Source of the DNA: Nocardioides panzhihuensis
Lineage (GTDB): Bacteria; Actinomycetota; Actinomycetes; Propionibacteriales; Nocardioidaceae
DNA: 64,000 nt
Direction: 5' to 3'
Assembly (NCBI RefSeq): GCF_013408335.1
Contig: NZ_JACBZR010000001.1
Location: forward strand, 5,667,501 to 5,731,500
Both the position numbers and the translations under genes were made by a program. Under the pieces are notes generated by a model. That model was not told the origin of the DNA. It saw only the letters and a list, made by a program, of their open reading frames with translations, and did no database searches. This document shows positions 40,929-49,251 of this stretch, piece after piece (the first letter of the stretch is position 1; each line of letters opens with the position of its first letter).

Positions 40929-41762
40929 ATGAGCGAACCCCGCTACTACGCCCCGACCGGCGGCCACCCGTCGCAGCGTGAGCTGACCACCGACCGGGCC
41001 GTCTTCACAGAGGCGTACGCCGTGCTCCCGCGTGGCACGATGCGCGACATCGTCACCAGCAACCTGCCGTTCTGGGAGGGCACCCGGCTGTGGGTGATCG
41101 CCCGTCCGCTCTCGGGCTTCGCCGAGACCTTCTCGCAGTACATCGTCGAGGTCTCGCCCGGCGGCGGCAGTGACAAGCCCGAGCTCGACCCGGGCGCCGA
41201 GGGCGTCCTGTTCGTGGTCGAGGGCGCGCTGACGCTCTCGGTCGAGGGCGAGAAGCACGACCTCACCCCCGGCGGCTACGCCTTCCTCCCGCCCGGCTCC
41301 GGCTGGACGCTGCACAACACCAGCGACCGGGTCGCCCGGTTCCACTGGATCCGCAAGGCCTACCAGCGGGTCGAGGGCATCGAGGTGCCGCAGCCGTTCG
41401 TCACCAACGAGGTCGACGTGCCCGGTCGGGAGATGCCGGGCACCGACGGCGCCTGGAAGACCCAGCGCTTCGTCGACCCCGACGACGTACGTCACGACAT
41501 GCACGTCAACATCGTCAGCTTCGAGCCCGGCGGCGCGATCCCGTTTCCGGAGACGCACGTCATGGAGCACGGCCTCTACGTCCTCGAGGGCAAGGCGGTC
41601 TACCTGCTCAACAAGGACTGGGTCGAGGTGCAGGAGGGCGACTTCATGTGGCTGCGGGCGTTCTGTCCGCAGGCCTGCTACGCCGGTGGGCCCGGCCGGT
41701 TCCGCTACCTGCTCTACAAGGACGTCAACCGGCACGCTCAGCTGAGCCGGCAGTTCACCTGA
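40929..41762 (+). CDS. allE: (S)-ureidoglycine aminohydrolase
   Basis: A 277-residue bicupin that releases ammonia from (S)-ureidoglycine to give (S)-ureidoglycolate. Both cupin domains can be seen, the first with EGVLFVVEGALTLSVEG, the second with the manganese-site ligands in FPETHVMEHGLYVLEGKAVY and a final GRFRYLLYKDVNRH. ATG 40929 has AGGAG at a good distance; GTG 40923 would be too close to it. It implies that ureidoglycine, the product of allantoate amidohydrolase, is formed in this organism, though no allC gene is seen in the window. Confidence 0.9.
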   Translation: MSEPRYYAPTGGHPSQRELTTDRAVFTEAYAVLPRGTMRDIVTSNLPFWEGTRLWVIARPLSGFAETFSQYIVEVSPGGGSDKPELDPGAEGVLFVVEGALTLSVEGEKHDLTPGGYAFLPPGSGWTLHNTSDRVARFHWIRKAYQRVEGIEVPQPFVTNEVDVPGREMPGTDGAWKTQRFVDPDDVRHDMHVNIVSFEPGGAIPFPETHVMEHGLYVLEGKAVYLLNKDWVEVQEGDFMWLRAFCPQACYAGGPGRFRYLLYKDVNRHAQLSRQFT

Positions 41763-42496
41763 TGCCGGTCGCGGTCGTCACCGGGGCAGGCTCCGGCCTG
41801 GGGAGGGTGATCGCGCAGGCTCTGGACGGTGCCGGTTTCCAGGTCGCCCTGCTCGGACGTACGCAGGCCTCGCTCGAGGAGACCGCGTCGGTGATGGCGC
41901 GGTCCCTCGTACTGCCCACCGACGTCGCCGATGCCGCCGAGGTGGAGGCGGCATTCGCCGCCGTCGTCGGGATGTGGGGACGCGTCGACCTGCTGGTCAA
42001 CAACGCGGGCACCTTCGGGCCGAGCGGCGAGGCCGACGAGGTCCCGCCAGAGGAGTTCGCCGCGACACTGGCCGTCAACGTCACCGGGTCCTTCCTCTGC
42101 GCCCGCGAGGCCTTCGCCCAGATGAAGCGGCAGGAGCCACGCGGCGGGAGGATCATCAACAACGGCTCGATCTCCGCCCACGTCCCGCGACCGGGCAGCG
42201 CCGCCTACACCACCTCCAAGCACGCCATCACCGGACTCACTCGCGCGCTGGCTCTCGACGGTCGTGCCCATGACATCGCGGTCGGCCAGATCGACATCGG
42301 CAACGCCGCCACCGAGATGACCGCCGGCATCGCGGTCGGTGCCCGTCAGGCCGACGGCACCGTACGCCCCGAGCCGACCTTCGACCCGCAGCACGTCGCC
42401 GACGCGGTGGTCGCCATGGCCCAGCTGCCGCTCGCCGTCAGCGTGCCGTCGATGACCATCCTCGCGACCGGGATGCCGTACGCCGGCCGCGGCTGA
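41762..42496 (+). CDS. SDR-family oxidoreductase at the end of the ureide operon
   Basis: A 244-residue short-chain dehydrogenase with TGAGSGLGRVIA (cofactor loop), NNAGTFG and the catalytic YTTSK. Its ATG overlaps the allE stop by one base (TGATG). As the last gene of the FAH-allB-allE operon it may oxidise ureidoglycolate to oxalurate, or tidy a side product, but the substrate cannot be deduced. The ending SMTILATGMPYAGRG is unusual for fatty-acid SDRs. Confidence 0.82.
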   Translation: MPVAVVTGAGSGLGRVIAQALDGAGFQVALLGRTQASLEETASVMARSLVLPTDVADAAEVEAAFAAVVGMWGRVDLLVNNAGTFGPSGEADEVPPEEFAATLAVNVTGSFLCAREAFAQMKRQEPRGGRIINNGSISAHVPRPGSAAYTTSKHAITGLTRALALDGRAHDIAVGQIDIGNAATEMTAGIAVGARQADGTVRPEPTFDPQHVADAVVAMAQLPLAVSVPSMTILATGMPYAGRG

Positions 42497-42620
42497 CCCG
42501 TGTCTGCGTACGCCGGCTCTAGATGTTCGATGCGCGGCTCGATGTGGGGCTGCAGTGTCCACGCCCAGACGCAATCGATGACCTGATAACCAAATCCGAT
42601 TCACCTCGGAGACCGAAGGA

Positions 42621-42650
42621 CGGGTGACGACGCCTCTGCGTCGTCGCCCG
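42621..42650. terminator. Strong hairpin between SDR and flavoprotein genes
   Basis: CGGG and CCCG flank GACGACGC and GCGTCGTC with a 4-nt loop (CTCT), one mismatch. It lies 125 bases after the SDR stop and 22 before the next start. It may end the ureide operon or act in the leader of the next gene. Confidence 0.5.
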
Positions 42651-42671
42651 CTTCGACCCTCGAGGAGCCCG

Positions 42672-44687
42672 ATGAGCAGCACCCACGAACGCCGCCGGAC
42701 CGCCGTGGTGGGCAGCGGCGTCGCCGGGCTGACCGCGGCGTACGTCGCATCGCTGCACAGCGCGGTCACTCTGTTCGAGGCCGACGACCGGCTGGGCGGC
42801 CACGCCGACACCCACCGCGTCACCGCGCCGGACGGCAGGGAGCTGGCGATCGACACCGGCTTCATCGTGCACAACCGGCGTACGTATCCGACTCTGCTTC
42901 GGCTCTTCGCCGAGCTCGACGTTCCGACCCAGGTCTCGGAGATGTCGATGTCGGTGCGTTCGGAGGCCGCCGACATCGAGTACGCGGGGGCGCGCGGGCT
43001 TCGCGGCGTGCTGCCCGACCGGCGGGCACTGCGGCCTACGCACCTGCGGATGCTCACCGAGATCCCGCGGTTCCACCGGGCCGCCCGGGCGCTGCTCGCC
43101 GGCGGCGAGCCCGACGACCGCACCCTCGAGGCGTTCCTGGACGAGCACGGTTTCACCCCGCACTTCCGCCGCCACTTCATGGCCCCGCTGGTCGCCGCGG
43201 TGTGGTCCTGCGACCCGGAGACCGCGCTGAGCTACCCGGCTCGCTACCTCTTCGAGTTCCTCAGCCACCACGGGATGCTGCAGGTCTTCGGCTCACCGCG
43301 CTGGCGCACGGTCACGGGTGGGTCGGCGACGTACGTCGAGCGGGCCGCCGCCGCGATCCGCGACCGTGGCGGCCGGGTGCTGACCTCGACGAAGGTGGTC
43401 ACCGTGGTCGAGACCGACGCCGGTGTCGAGATCACCGACGGCAACGGACAGACCGAGGTCTTCGACGCCGTCGTGCTGGCCACCCACCCGGGACAGTCGC
43501 TGGCCATGCTGGGCGAGCCCACGGCTGCCCAACGGGAGATCCTGGGCGCGTTCCCGTACTCCGCCAACCAGGCCCAGCTGCACACCGACACCAGCCTGCT
43601 GCCACCCGACGAGCGCACCCGGGCGTCGTGGAACTATCTGGAGCGCCCGGGCCGCGGGCAGGTCACGCTCACCTACGACCTCACCCGGCTGATGCGGCTG
43701 CCGACTCCCGGCGGCGTACGTCACCTGGTGACTCTGGGCGGGGCCGACCTGATCGACCCGGACAAGGTCATCGCAACCATGGAGTACGAGCACCCGCTCT
43801 ACACCCCGGAGTCGGTGGCTGCCCAGCAGCGTGCCGACGAGCTGGACTCCGACCGGCTGGTCTTCGCCGGCGCGTGGCGCGGCTGGGGCTTCCACGAGGA
43901 CGGCGCCCGCTCCGGAGCACGGGCGGCCCAGCGACTCGGCATTTCCTGGACGCGTCCTGAGGAGCAGGGCATCGAGCGGCCCGACGAGTCCGCGACCGGC
44001 CTTTATCGGACCACGATCAGCCACACCCGGCGTGGACCGCTGAAGAACCGGTTCGTGCACCGCTCGTACTGGCAGGTGGTGGAGCTGGACCGGCTGCCCG
44101 ACCATGGCATCCTCGGCCGGTTCGAAGCTCGTGACCATCTGGGCGACCCCGATCTCTCGATCCGGCAGAACCTCGCCGCGTTCCTGAAGCTCCACGATCT
44201 CGACCTGGGCGACGCACGCGTGCTGATGGCGGCCCAGCCGAGGGCTTTCGGGTTCTGCTTCAACCCGATCACCGTCTACTGGTGCACGTCAGCCTCCGGG
44301 GAACCGCTGGCGACCGTCGTCGAGGTCCACAACACCTACGGCGACAGGCACGCCTACCTCGTCCATCCCGACGAACGGCATCGCGCACGCGTCGCGAAGG
44401 CGATGTACGTCTCGCCGTTCCACGGGGTCGACGGCCACTACGACCTGACCGTGCCTCCACCCGACGGCCGGCTCCAGGTCACCGTCCGGCTCAACACCGA
44501 GGACGGGACCGTCTTCGACGCCGCCGTACGCGGCTCCCGGGTCGAACCGCGGTTCGGAGCCGCGCTCCGTTCCGCCCCGGCCGCGCTTCTCGGCGTGGCC
44601 TGGATCCACCTCCACGGCGCAGCGCTGTGGCTACGACGTCTGCCGGTCCAGAGACGACCACGGCACCACCAGGAAGGAGTCCGATGA
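42672..44687 (+). CDS. FAD-dependent amine-oxidase-like protein fused to DUF1365
   Basis: A 671-residue two-domain protein. Residues 1 to about 435 are a flavin amine oxidase/desaturase-like domain (VVGSGVAGLTAAYVASL, then LFEADDRLGGHAD and the C-terminal FAGAWRGWGFHEDGARSG motif). Residues about 445-671 are a DUF1365 domain (NRFVHRSYWQVVELD, AQPRAFGFCFNPITVYWC, NTYGDRHAYL, YVSPFHGVDGHYDL). As I recall, in Rhodobacter sphaeroides homologous single-domain proteins (RSP_1091, RSP_1090) are made from adjacent genes and act on fatty acyl chains. ATG 42672 has GAGGAG upstream. A CFA-type methyltransferase gene follows in an ATGA overlap, supporting a lipid role. Confidence 0.82.
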   Translation: MSSTHERRRTAVVGSGVAGLTAAYVASLHSAVTLFEADDRLGGHADTHRVTAPDGRELAIDTGFIVHNRRTYPTLLRLFAELDVPTQVSEMSMSVRSEAADIEYAGARGLRGVLPDRRALRPTHLRMLTEIPRFHRAARALLAGGEPDDRTLEAFLDEHGFTPHFRRHFMAPLVAAVWSCDPETALSYPARYLFEFLSHHGMLQVFGSPRWRTVTGGSATYVERAAAAIRDRGGRVLTSTKVVTVVETDAGVEITDGNGQTEVFDAVVLATHPGQSLAMLGEPTAAQREILGAFPYSANQAQLHTDTSLLPPDERTRASWNYLERPGRGQVTLTYDLTRLMRLPTPGGVRHLVTLGGADLIDPDKVIATMEYEHPLYTPESVAAQQRADELDSDRLVFAGAWRGWGFHEDGARSGARAAQRLGISWTRPEEQGIERPDESATGLYRTTISHTRRGPLKNRFVHRSYWQVVELDRLPDHGILGRFEARDHLGDPDLSIRQNLAAFLKLHDLDLGDARVLMAAQPRAFGFCFNPITVYWCTSASGEPLATVVEVHNTYGDRHAYLVHPDERHRARVAKAMYVSPFHGVDGHYDLTVPPPDGRLQVTVRLNTEDGTVFDAAVRGSRVEPRFGAALRSAPAALLGVAWIHLHGAALWLRRLPVQRRPRHHQEGVR

Positions 44688-45913
44688 CCACCATCGAAGC
44701 ACCCACCACCCAGGCCCGGGTCGCGGACCGTTGGCCGATGCTGCAAGAGGCACCCACCGGACCGCTCACCCGGCTGACCGCTGCTGCCGCCGCGACCTTG
44801 TTCCGGGCCGCCACGAAGCGGCTCGGGATCAGCGTGAGCGAGGACGGCAGCCCGGCCGACATCGTGCTGCACCGGCCCGAGGAGCTCTACGCCCGGCTCA
44901 GCCGCCATGGGCTGATTGGACTCGGCGAGGCGTACCTGACCGGCGCCTGGGACGCACCGGAGCTGGGGGAGACCCTGACCGTGCTGTGCCGGGACCTGGA
45001 CGGTCTCCTTCCCAGATGGGCGCAGCGACTGCGTGGGGTCTACGAGCGGCGCCGCGGCGAGAAGGACCTGAACACCCCCGAGAACGCCCGCGAGCACATC
45101 GGCCACCACTACGACCTGTCCAACGACTTCTTCGCGCTCTTCCTGGACCCGACGATGAGCTACTCGGCGGGCCTGTTCTCCTCCCTGCCCTCGACCGAGG
45201 ACCTGGCGCTCGCCCAGCACCGCAAGATCGACCGGATCCTCGACGAGGCGGGAGTCGGAGCGGGCTCCCGGCTGCTCGAGATCGGCACCGGCTGGGGCGA
45301 GCTCGCCCTGCGGGCCGCCGCCCGAGGCGCCCAGGTCACCTCGGTGACCCTCTCCGTCGAGCAGGCCGAGCTGGCGCGTCGCCGGATCGGCGCGGCCGGT
45401 CTGGGCCATCGGGTGGACGTCGAGCTGTGCGACTACCGGGCCGTCGAGGGGACGTACGACGCGGTGGTCTCGGTCGAGATGATCGAGGCGGTCGGAGAAC
45501 GGTTCTGGCCGGTCTACTTCGCGAAGATCGACGAGGTCCTGGCCCCGGGTGGCACGGCGGTGATCCAGGCGATCACCATGCCGCACGGCCGGATGCTGGC
45601 CACCAGGAACACCGAGACCTGGATCACCAAGTACATCTTCCCCGGCGGCCTCCTCCCCTCGACCGAAGCGATCACCGATGTCGTCGACGCGCACACCCGA
45701 CTCCGGGTGCGCAGCCGGCTCTCGTTCGGCGCCCACTACGCGGAGACCCTGCGGCGGTGGGACATCGCGTTGCGTGAGCATGCCGACGAGGTCCGGGCGC
45801 TCGGGTTCGATGAGACGTTCCTGCGGATGTGGCACTTCTACCTGGAGTACACCCGGGCCGGGTTCGCCGCCGACTACATCGACGTCCAGCAGGTCACGTT
45901 CACCCGGGACTAG
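44684..45913 (+). CDS. Cyclopropane-fatty-acyl-phospholipid synthase family methyltransferase
   Basis: A 409-residue SAM-dependent enzyme of the CFA/mycolic acid cyclopropane synthase family. It has an N-terminal lipid-association region, the segment HYDLSNDFFALFLDPTMSYS, the SAM-binding LLEIGTGWGELALRAA, SVEMIEAVGERFWPVYF with the conserved active-site acid, and YIFPGGLLPS. It would add a methylene or methyl group to an unsaturated acyl chain in membrane phospholipid. It is translationally coupled to the flavoprotein-DUF1365 gene, so the two act in one lipid modification, possibly cyclopropane or methylated furan fatty acids. Confidence 0.88.
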   Translation: MTTIEAPTTQARVADRWPMLQEAPTGPLTRLTAAAAATLFRAATKRLGISVSEDGSPADIVLHRPEELYARLSRHGLIGLGEAYLTGAWDAPELGETLTVLCRDLDGLLPRWAQRLRGVYERRRGEKDLNTPENAREHIGHHYDLSNDFFALFLDPTMSYSAGLFSSLPSTEDLALAQHRKIDRILDEAGVGAGSRLLEIGTGWGELALRAAARGAQVTSVTLSVEQAELARRRIGAAGLGHRVDVELCDYRAVEGTYDAVVSVEMIEAVGERFWPVYFAKIDEVLAPGGTAVIQAITMPHGRMLATRNTETWITKYIFPGGLLPSTEAITDVVDAHTRLRVRSRLSFGAHYAETLRRWDIALREHADEVRALGFDETFLRMWHFYLEYTRAGFAADYIDVQQVTFTRD

Positions 45914-46444
45914 GCTCCTGACCTCCGATAGAGGCCGAGCGGAGCTTGGGCTCGTCGTAGTGGCGCCGGTACCGGTTGAACAGGCCGCTGGCCGCCTGCG
46001 GATGGGACGGGGGATGTGTGTCCGTTGGTCTCGTGTCGGGTCCCAGCACGGGTGGGGCCAATACGTTGTCTGGGTTGGGAGGTTTAGAAGCAGGGTGTCT
46101 GGGTGGGTGCCATTTGGGTGTCTTGCGGGCTTCCAGCAGCGGTTCGGGTTGGGTTTGGGATATCTGTCCCTGATCGGGTTTTCGATCTTTTTCCTTCGCT
46201 CACCTCACATAATATGTTATGGTGGGGGTAGGCGTGAACGTGAAGGCCGACCACCTCGACAGAGGCGTGCCTCTCCGCCCGGGAGACAACGGGTGTGGGG
46301 TATTCCAGGGGATCCAGGGGCGTGAGCGCTGAGCTGCGAGGGTAAGTAATAGCCCGTGTTTGACGGGCCTCCGGGACCAGCGAACCAAAGCCGGATCTGC
46401 GTGTGTGCAGATCCTTTGAGTTCGTACGTCGGGAGGTGATCGTG
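45914..46444. other. 531-base non-coding stretch before DUF222-HNH gene
   Basis: No convincing gene. The part from about 46000 to 46175 has many GGG runs on the plus strand. A local AT-rich patch, CACATAATATGTTATGG (46205-46221), could hold the promoter of the next gene. GGGAGG (46431-46436) is its ribosome site. REP13E12-like units carry phage integration sites in mycobacteria, but no att core was recognised here. Confidence 0.5.
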
Positions 46445-47857
46445 ATGACCGCACTGCAACAGCCCCAGCATCCTGTGCTGGAGGCCGTGGTCGCGATCAC
46501 CGCCTCCCTGGACCAGGTGGCGGATGCGAATCCGTCGTTCATGGCGACCGATCAGAAGGCCGCCGCACTCGTCGAGATCGCCCGGGCCAAAGCCCAGCTG
46601 GCGGAGCTCGAGCTACGCGTGATCGCGGCTGCTGATGATGTGGCTGCGGACAGCGCTGCGCGTGATGTGGCCGCGTGGCTGCATCACCACACCCACCAAC
46701 GCCCAGATGCCCTGCGAGCCGACCTGAGGCTCGCTAGTGCTCTGGATCGCACCTATGGCCGGGTCGCTGCGGCGATGCGCGCCGGGGACTGCAACCTCGC
46801 CCAAGCCGAGGTGATCGTCGCGGCTCTCGACGAACTGCCGGGCGACCTCGACCCCGAGATCAAGTCCAAAGCTGAAGAGGCTCTGGTCGGCTACGCGACC
46901 CAGCTCGACCCCGCCCGGCTGCGCCGCCTGGGGCGCCGGATCCTGGATCTCATCGCCCCCGAGATCGCCGAGGCCGAAGAAGCCAAGCGGCTCGCAGCCG
47001 AAGAAGCCCACGCCCGCACGAAGACCCGGCTCACCATGCGCCGGGTCGGGGACGGCACCACCCGCATCACTGCGGTCATCCCGGACGCGAGCGCGGACCG
47101 GCTCGCCACCAACCTCGAAGCCTTCGCCTCCCCGCGCCGTGATGACGGCACCCGGACAGAGACCGGCGAGTACCTGCCCTATGACCGCAGGCTCGGACGA
47201 GCCTTCTGCCAGATGCTGGAAACCCTCGACCCGACCCGGCTCCCCATCCACGGCGGCGATGCGACCACGGTGATCGTGACCATCGAACTCGACCAGCTCC
47301 GCAAAGACGCCGGCATCGGCCAGATCCTCGGCGGCGCCCCGATCACCGCAGCCGAAGCCCGCCGGCTCGCGTGCACCGCGGGCATCATCCCCGCCGTCCT
47401 CGGGGGTGCCTCCGAGGTTCTCGACCTCGGCCGCAACGAACGTTTTTTCACCGCCGCGCAACGCCGAGCGCTCCTGCTCAGGTCAGCGACCTGTGAAGCC
47501 GAAGGCTGCGACATCCCCGGCACCTGGGCCGAAGCCCACCACTGGCTCGCCTGGGCACAAAGCGGAACAACCGACCTCGACAACGCCGCGCTCCTTTGCA
47601 GCCATCACCACCACCGCGCACACGACCCGCGTACCTCCATGAACGCCTGCCCAACGGCGACATCCGCTTCACCAGACGCAGATAGGTCGAGGACTTACAC
47701 CAATTCGGGTCCACGACAGGCCGGTTCCCCGACCGCGGCCGATGCCAACTGCGTCGACGCGGGGTCCAAGCGACGAAACGCCAGCCGAGAAGGCAGAGGA
47801 GCTTTCAGGCAGGTCGGCTGGTCGTGTGATGCGCTGCGCCTCGAGGGTGTTCGTTGA
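46445..47857 (+). pseudogene. 13E12-family DUF222-HNH endonuclease, 3' end frameshifted
   Basis: A 470-codon frame. The DUF222 region spans roughly residues 20-330 and the HNH motif follows: CEAEGCDIPGTWAEAHHWL, then DNAALLCSHHHHRAHDP. After this the reading frame is shifted: bases about 47635-47685 in the next frame encode HERLPNGDIRFTRRR and a stop (47683-47685), the usual family ending. One base seems to have been lost near 47632, so the current frame runs about 57 residues into unrelated sequence. Nuclease core residues remain, so activity is possible. ATG 46445 has GGGAGG 8 nt upstream. These genes occur in many copies in Nocardioides and mycobacteria and look like selfish HNH elements. 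Confidence 0.75.
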
Positions 47858-47882
47858 GCTAGGGTCGCCTTGCTGGGATCGA

Positions 47883-47914
47883 GGCCCCGACCAGCGGGGG
47901 AACTGGTCGGGGCC
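47883..47914. terminator. 12-bp stem hairpin between convergent genes
   Basis: GGCCCCGACCAG, an 8-nt loop and CTGGTCGGGGCC: a perfect stem located between the DUF222-HNH gene and the convergent ankyrin gene. Symmetrical, so it may serve both directions. Confidence 0.7.
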
Positions 47915-47952
47915 ACGACTGTCAGGGCCTCGAGCTCGGGCCACGCGGCAGG

Positions 47953-49251
47953 TCAGCCGCGGTGCTGCTCGATGCTGTGCCGTTCGATGATTTGGGCGAT
48001 CTCGGTGAAGCCGCGGTTGCGGGCGTGCTGGAGCGGAGTGACGCCGTCGCGGTCGGCGATGCTCGGGTCGGCGCCGTGCTCGAGCAGGCTGCTGACGATG
48101 CGCTGCCAGCGGTCGGAGCCCTCACCCAGGATGACAGCCTCGAGCAGGGCGGTCCAGCCGAGATCGTTGACGTGGTCGACGTCGATGGCGGTCTTCGCGA
48201 CCCGCTCCACGTACTCCGCGTGCCCGCGCTCGCTGGCCGGGATGATGGAGAGGCCGCCGTAGCGGTTGCGCACGGTCAGGTCCGGGTCGACGCTGAGCAG
48301 GAGCTCGGCCATCGGGACGCTCCCGGTGACGCCGGTGACGAGCCAGGGCGTGTCGTGCTGGCCGTCGAGGGCGTCCGGATCTGCTCCCAGGTGCACGAGC
48401 AGACGGGCGGTCACGAGGTGGTCGTCGGTGACCGCGAGCAGGAGCGGCGTACGCCGGTTGCTGTCTCGGGCCTCCAGGTCGGCGCCGCCGCGGAGCGCAG
48501 CCACGGCCGCGTCCGCGTCGCCTGAGGCCGCCGCCCGCAGGAGCTGCTGGTCGCCGTCGGCCACGCGCTCGGAGGCCGTACGCAGCGTCGACACGATCGC
48601 GTCGAACCCGCGCTCCTCGGCGTGCTCGAGGGCGGTCTTCCCGTCCCGGCCGGCCTTGACCGACATGTCGACACCGGCCGCGACGAGCACCCGCACGGTG
48701 TCGGCCGCGTCCGGACCGTCATCGCCCAGGACGATCGCCTCGTGCAGCGCGGTCCAGCCGAGGTTGTTGACGTGGTCCAGGTCGATGCCGGCCTGCACCA
48801 GCCGGCCCACGACGTCGGCGTGGCCGCGCTCGGCGGCGCGGATCAGCGCGGTGCCGTCGTAGGAGTCCTTGGCGTTGATCTCCGCACCGTTGCGAAGGGT
48901 CAGGTCGAGCAGGTCGACATAACCCTCGCTCGCGGCGATGAGATAGGCGCTCTGCTGGGTGTCGTCGGCGTGGTTGACGTCCGCGCCGGCCCGGATCAGG
49001 TCGCGGGCACGGGCCACGTCGTTGTCCCAGGCGGCCTTGATCAGCTGCTCGTTCATCCGCTCGAGCTCCTCGGGGTCGGGGGTGGTCTTCGCCGCCTTCG
49101 GCTCGGCGGACGCAGAGCTCGACGGAGAGCTCGATGGCGAAGGAGACGGCTTGGCGGTCTCCGACGCCGAGGCGCAGCCTGCCAGAAGCACGGCCAGGGC
49201 CGCAGCGGCCAGCGGCCAGCGGTGTGGCCGTACCGACGTGGGCACGGTCAT
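47953..49251 (-). CDS. Ankyrin-repeat lipoprotein with internal duplication
   Basis: A 432-residue protein with a lipoprotein signal (lipobox LAGC, about residues 23-26), a Ser/Pro-rich linker, then ankyrin repeats. The repeat block occurs twice: HVNNLGWTALHEAIVLG begins at His160 and HVNDLGWTALLEAVILG at His360, exactly 200 residues apart, each preceded by a RGHA(D/E)-type unit and followed by GxTxLxHAxxRGF. It should face outward on the membrane and bind protein or ligand. The start ATG overlaps the stop of the upstream propeller gene (ATGA), so the two are made together. Function unknown. Confidence 0.85.
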   Translation of the reverse strand: MTVPTSVRPHRWPLAAAALAVLLAGCASASETAKPSPSPSSSPSSSASAEPKAAKTTPDPEELERMNEQLIKAAWDNDVARARDLIRAGADVNHADDTQQSAYLIAASEGYVDLLDLTLRNGAEINAKDSYDGTALIRAAERGHADVVGRLVQAGIDLDHVNNLGWTALHEAIVLGDDGPDAADTVRVLVAAGVDMSVKAGRDGKTALEHAEERGFDAIVSTLRTASERVADGDQQLLRAAASGDADAAVAALRGGADLEARDSNRRTPLLLAVTDDHLVTARLLVHLGADPDALDGQHDTPWLVTGVTGSVPMAELLLSVDPDLTVRNRYGGLSIIPASERGHAEYVERVAKTAIDVDHVNDLGWTALLEAVILGEGSDRWQRIVSSLLEHGADPSIADRDGVTPLQHARNRGFTEIAQIIERHSIEQHRG

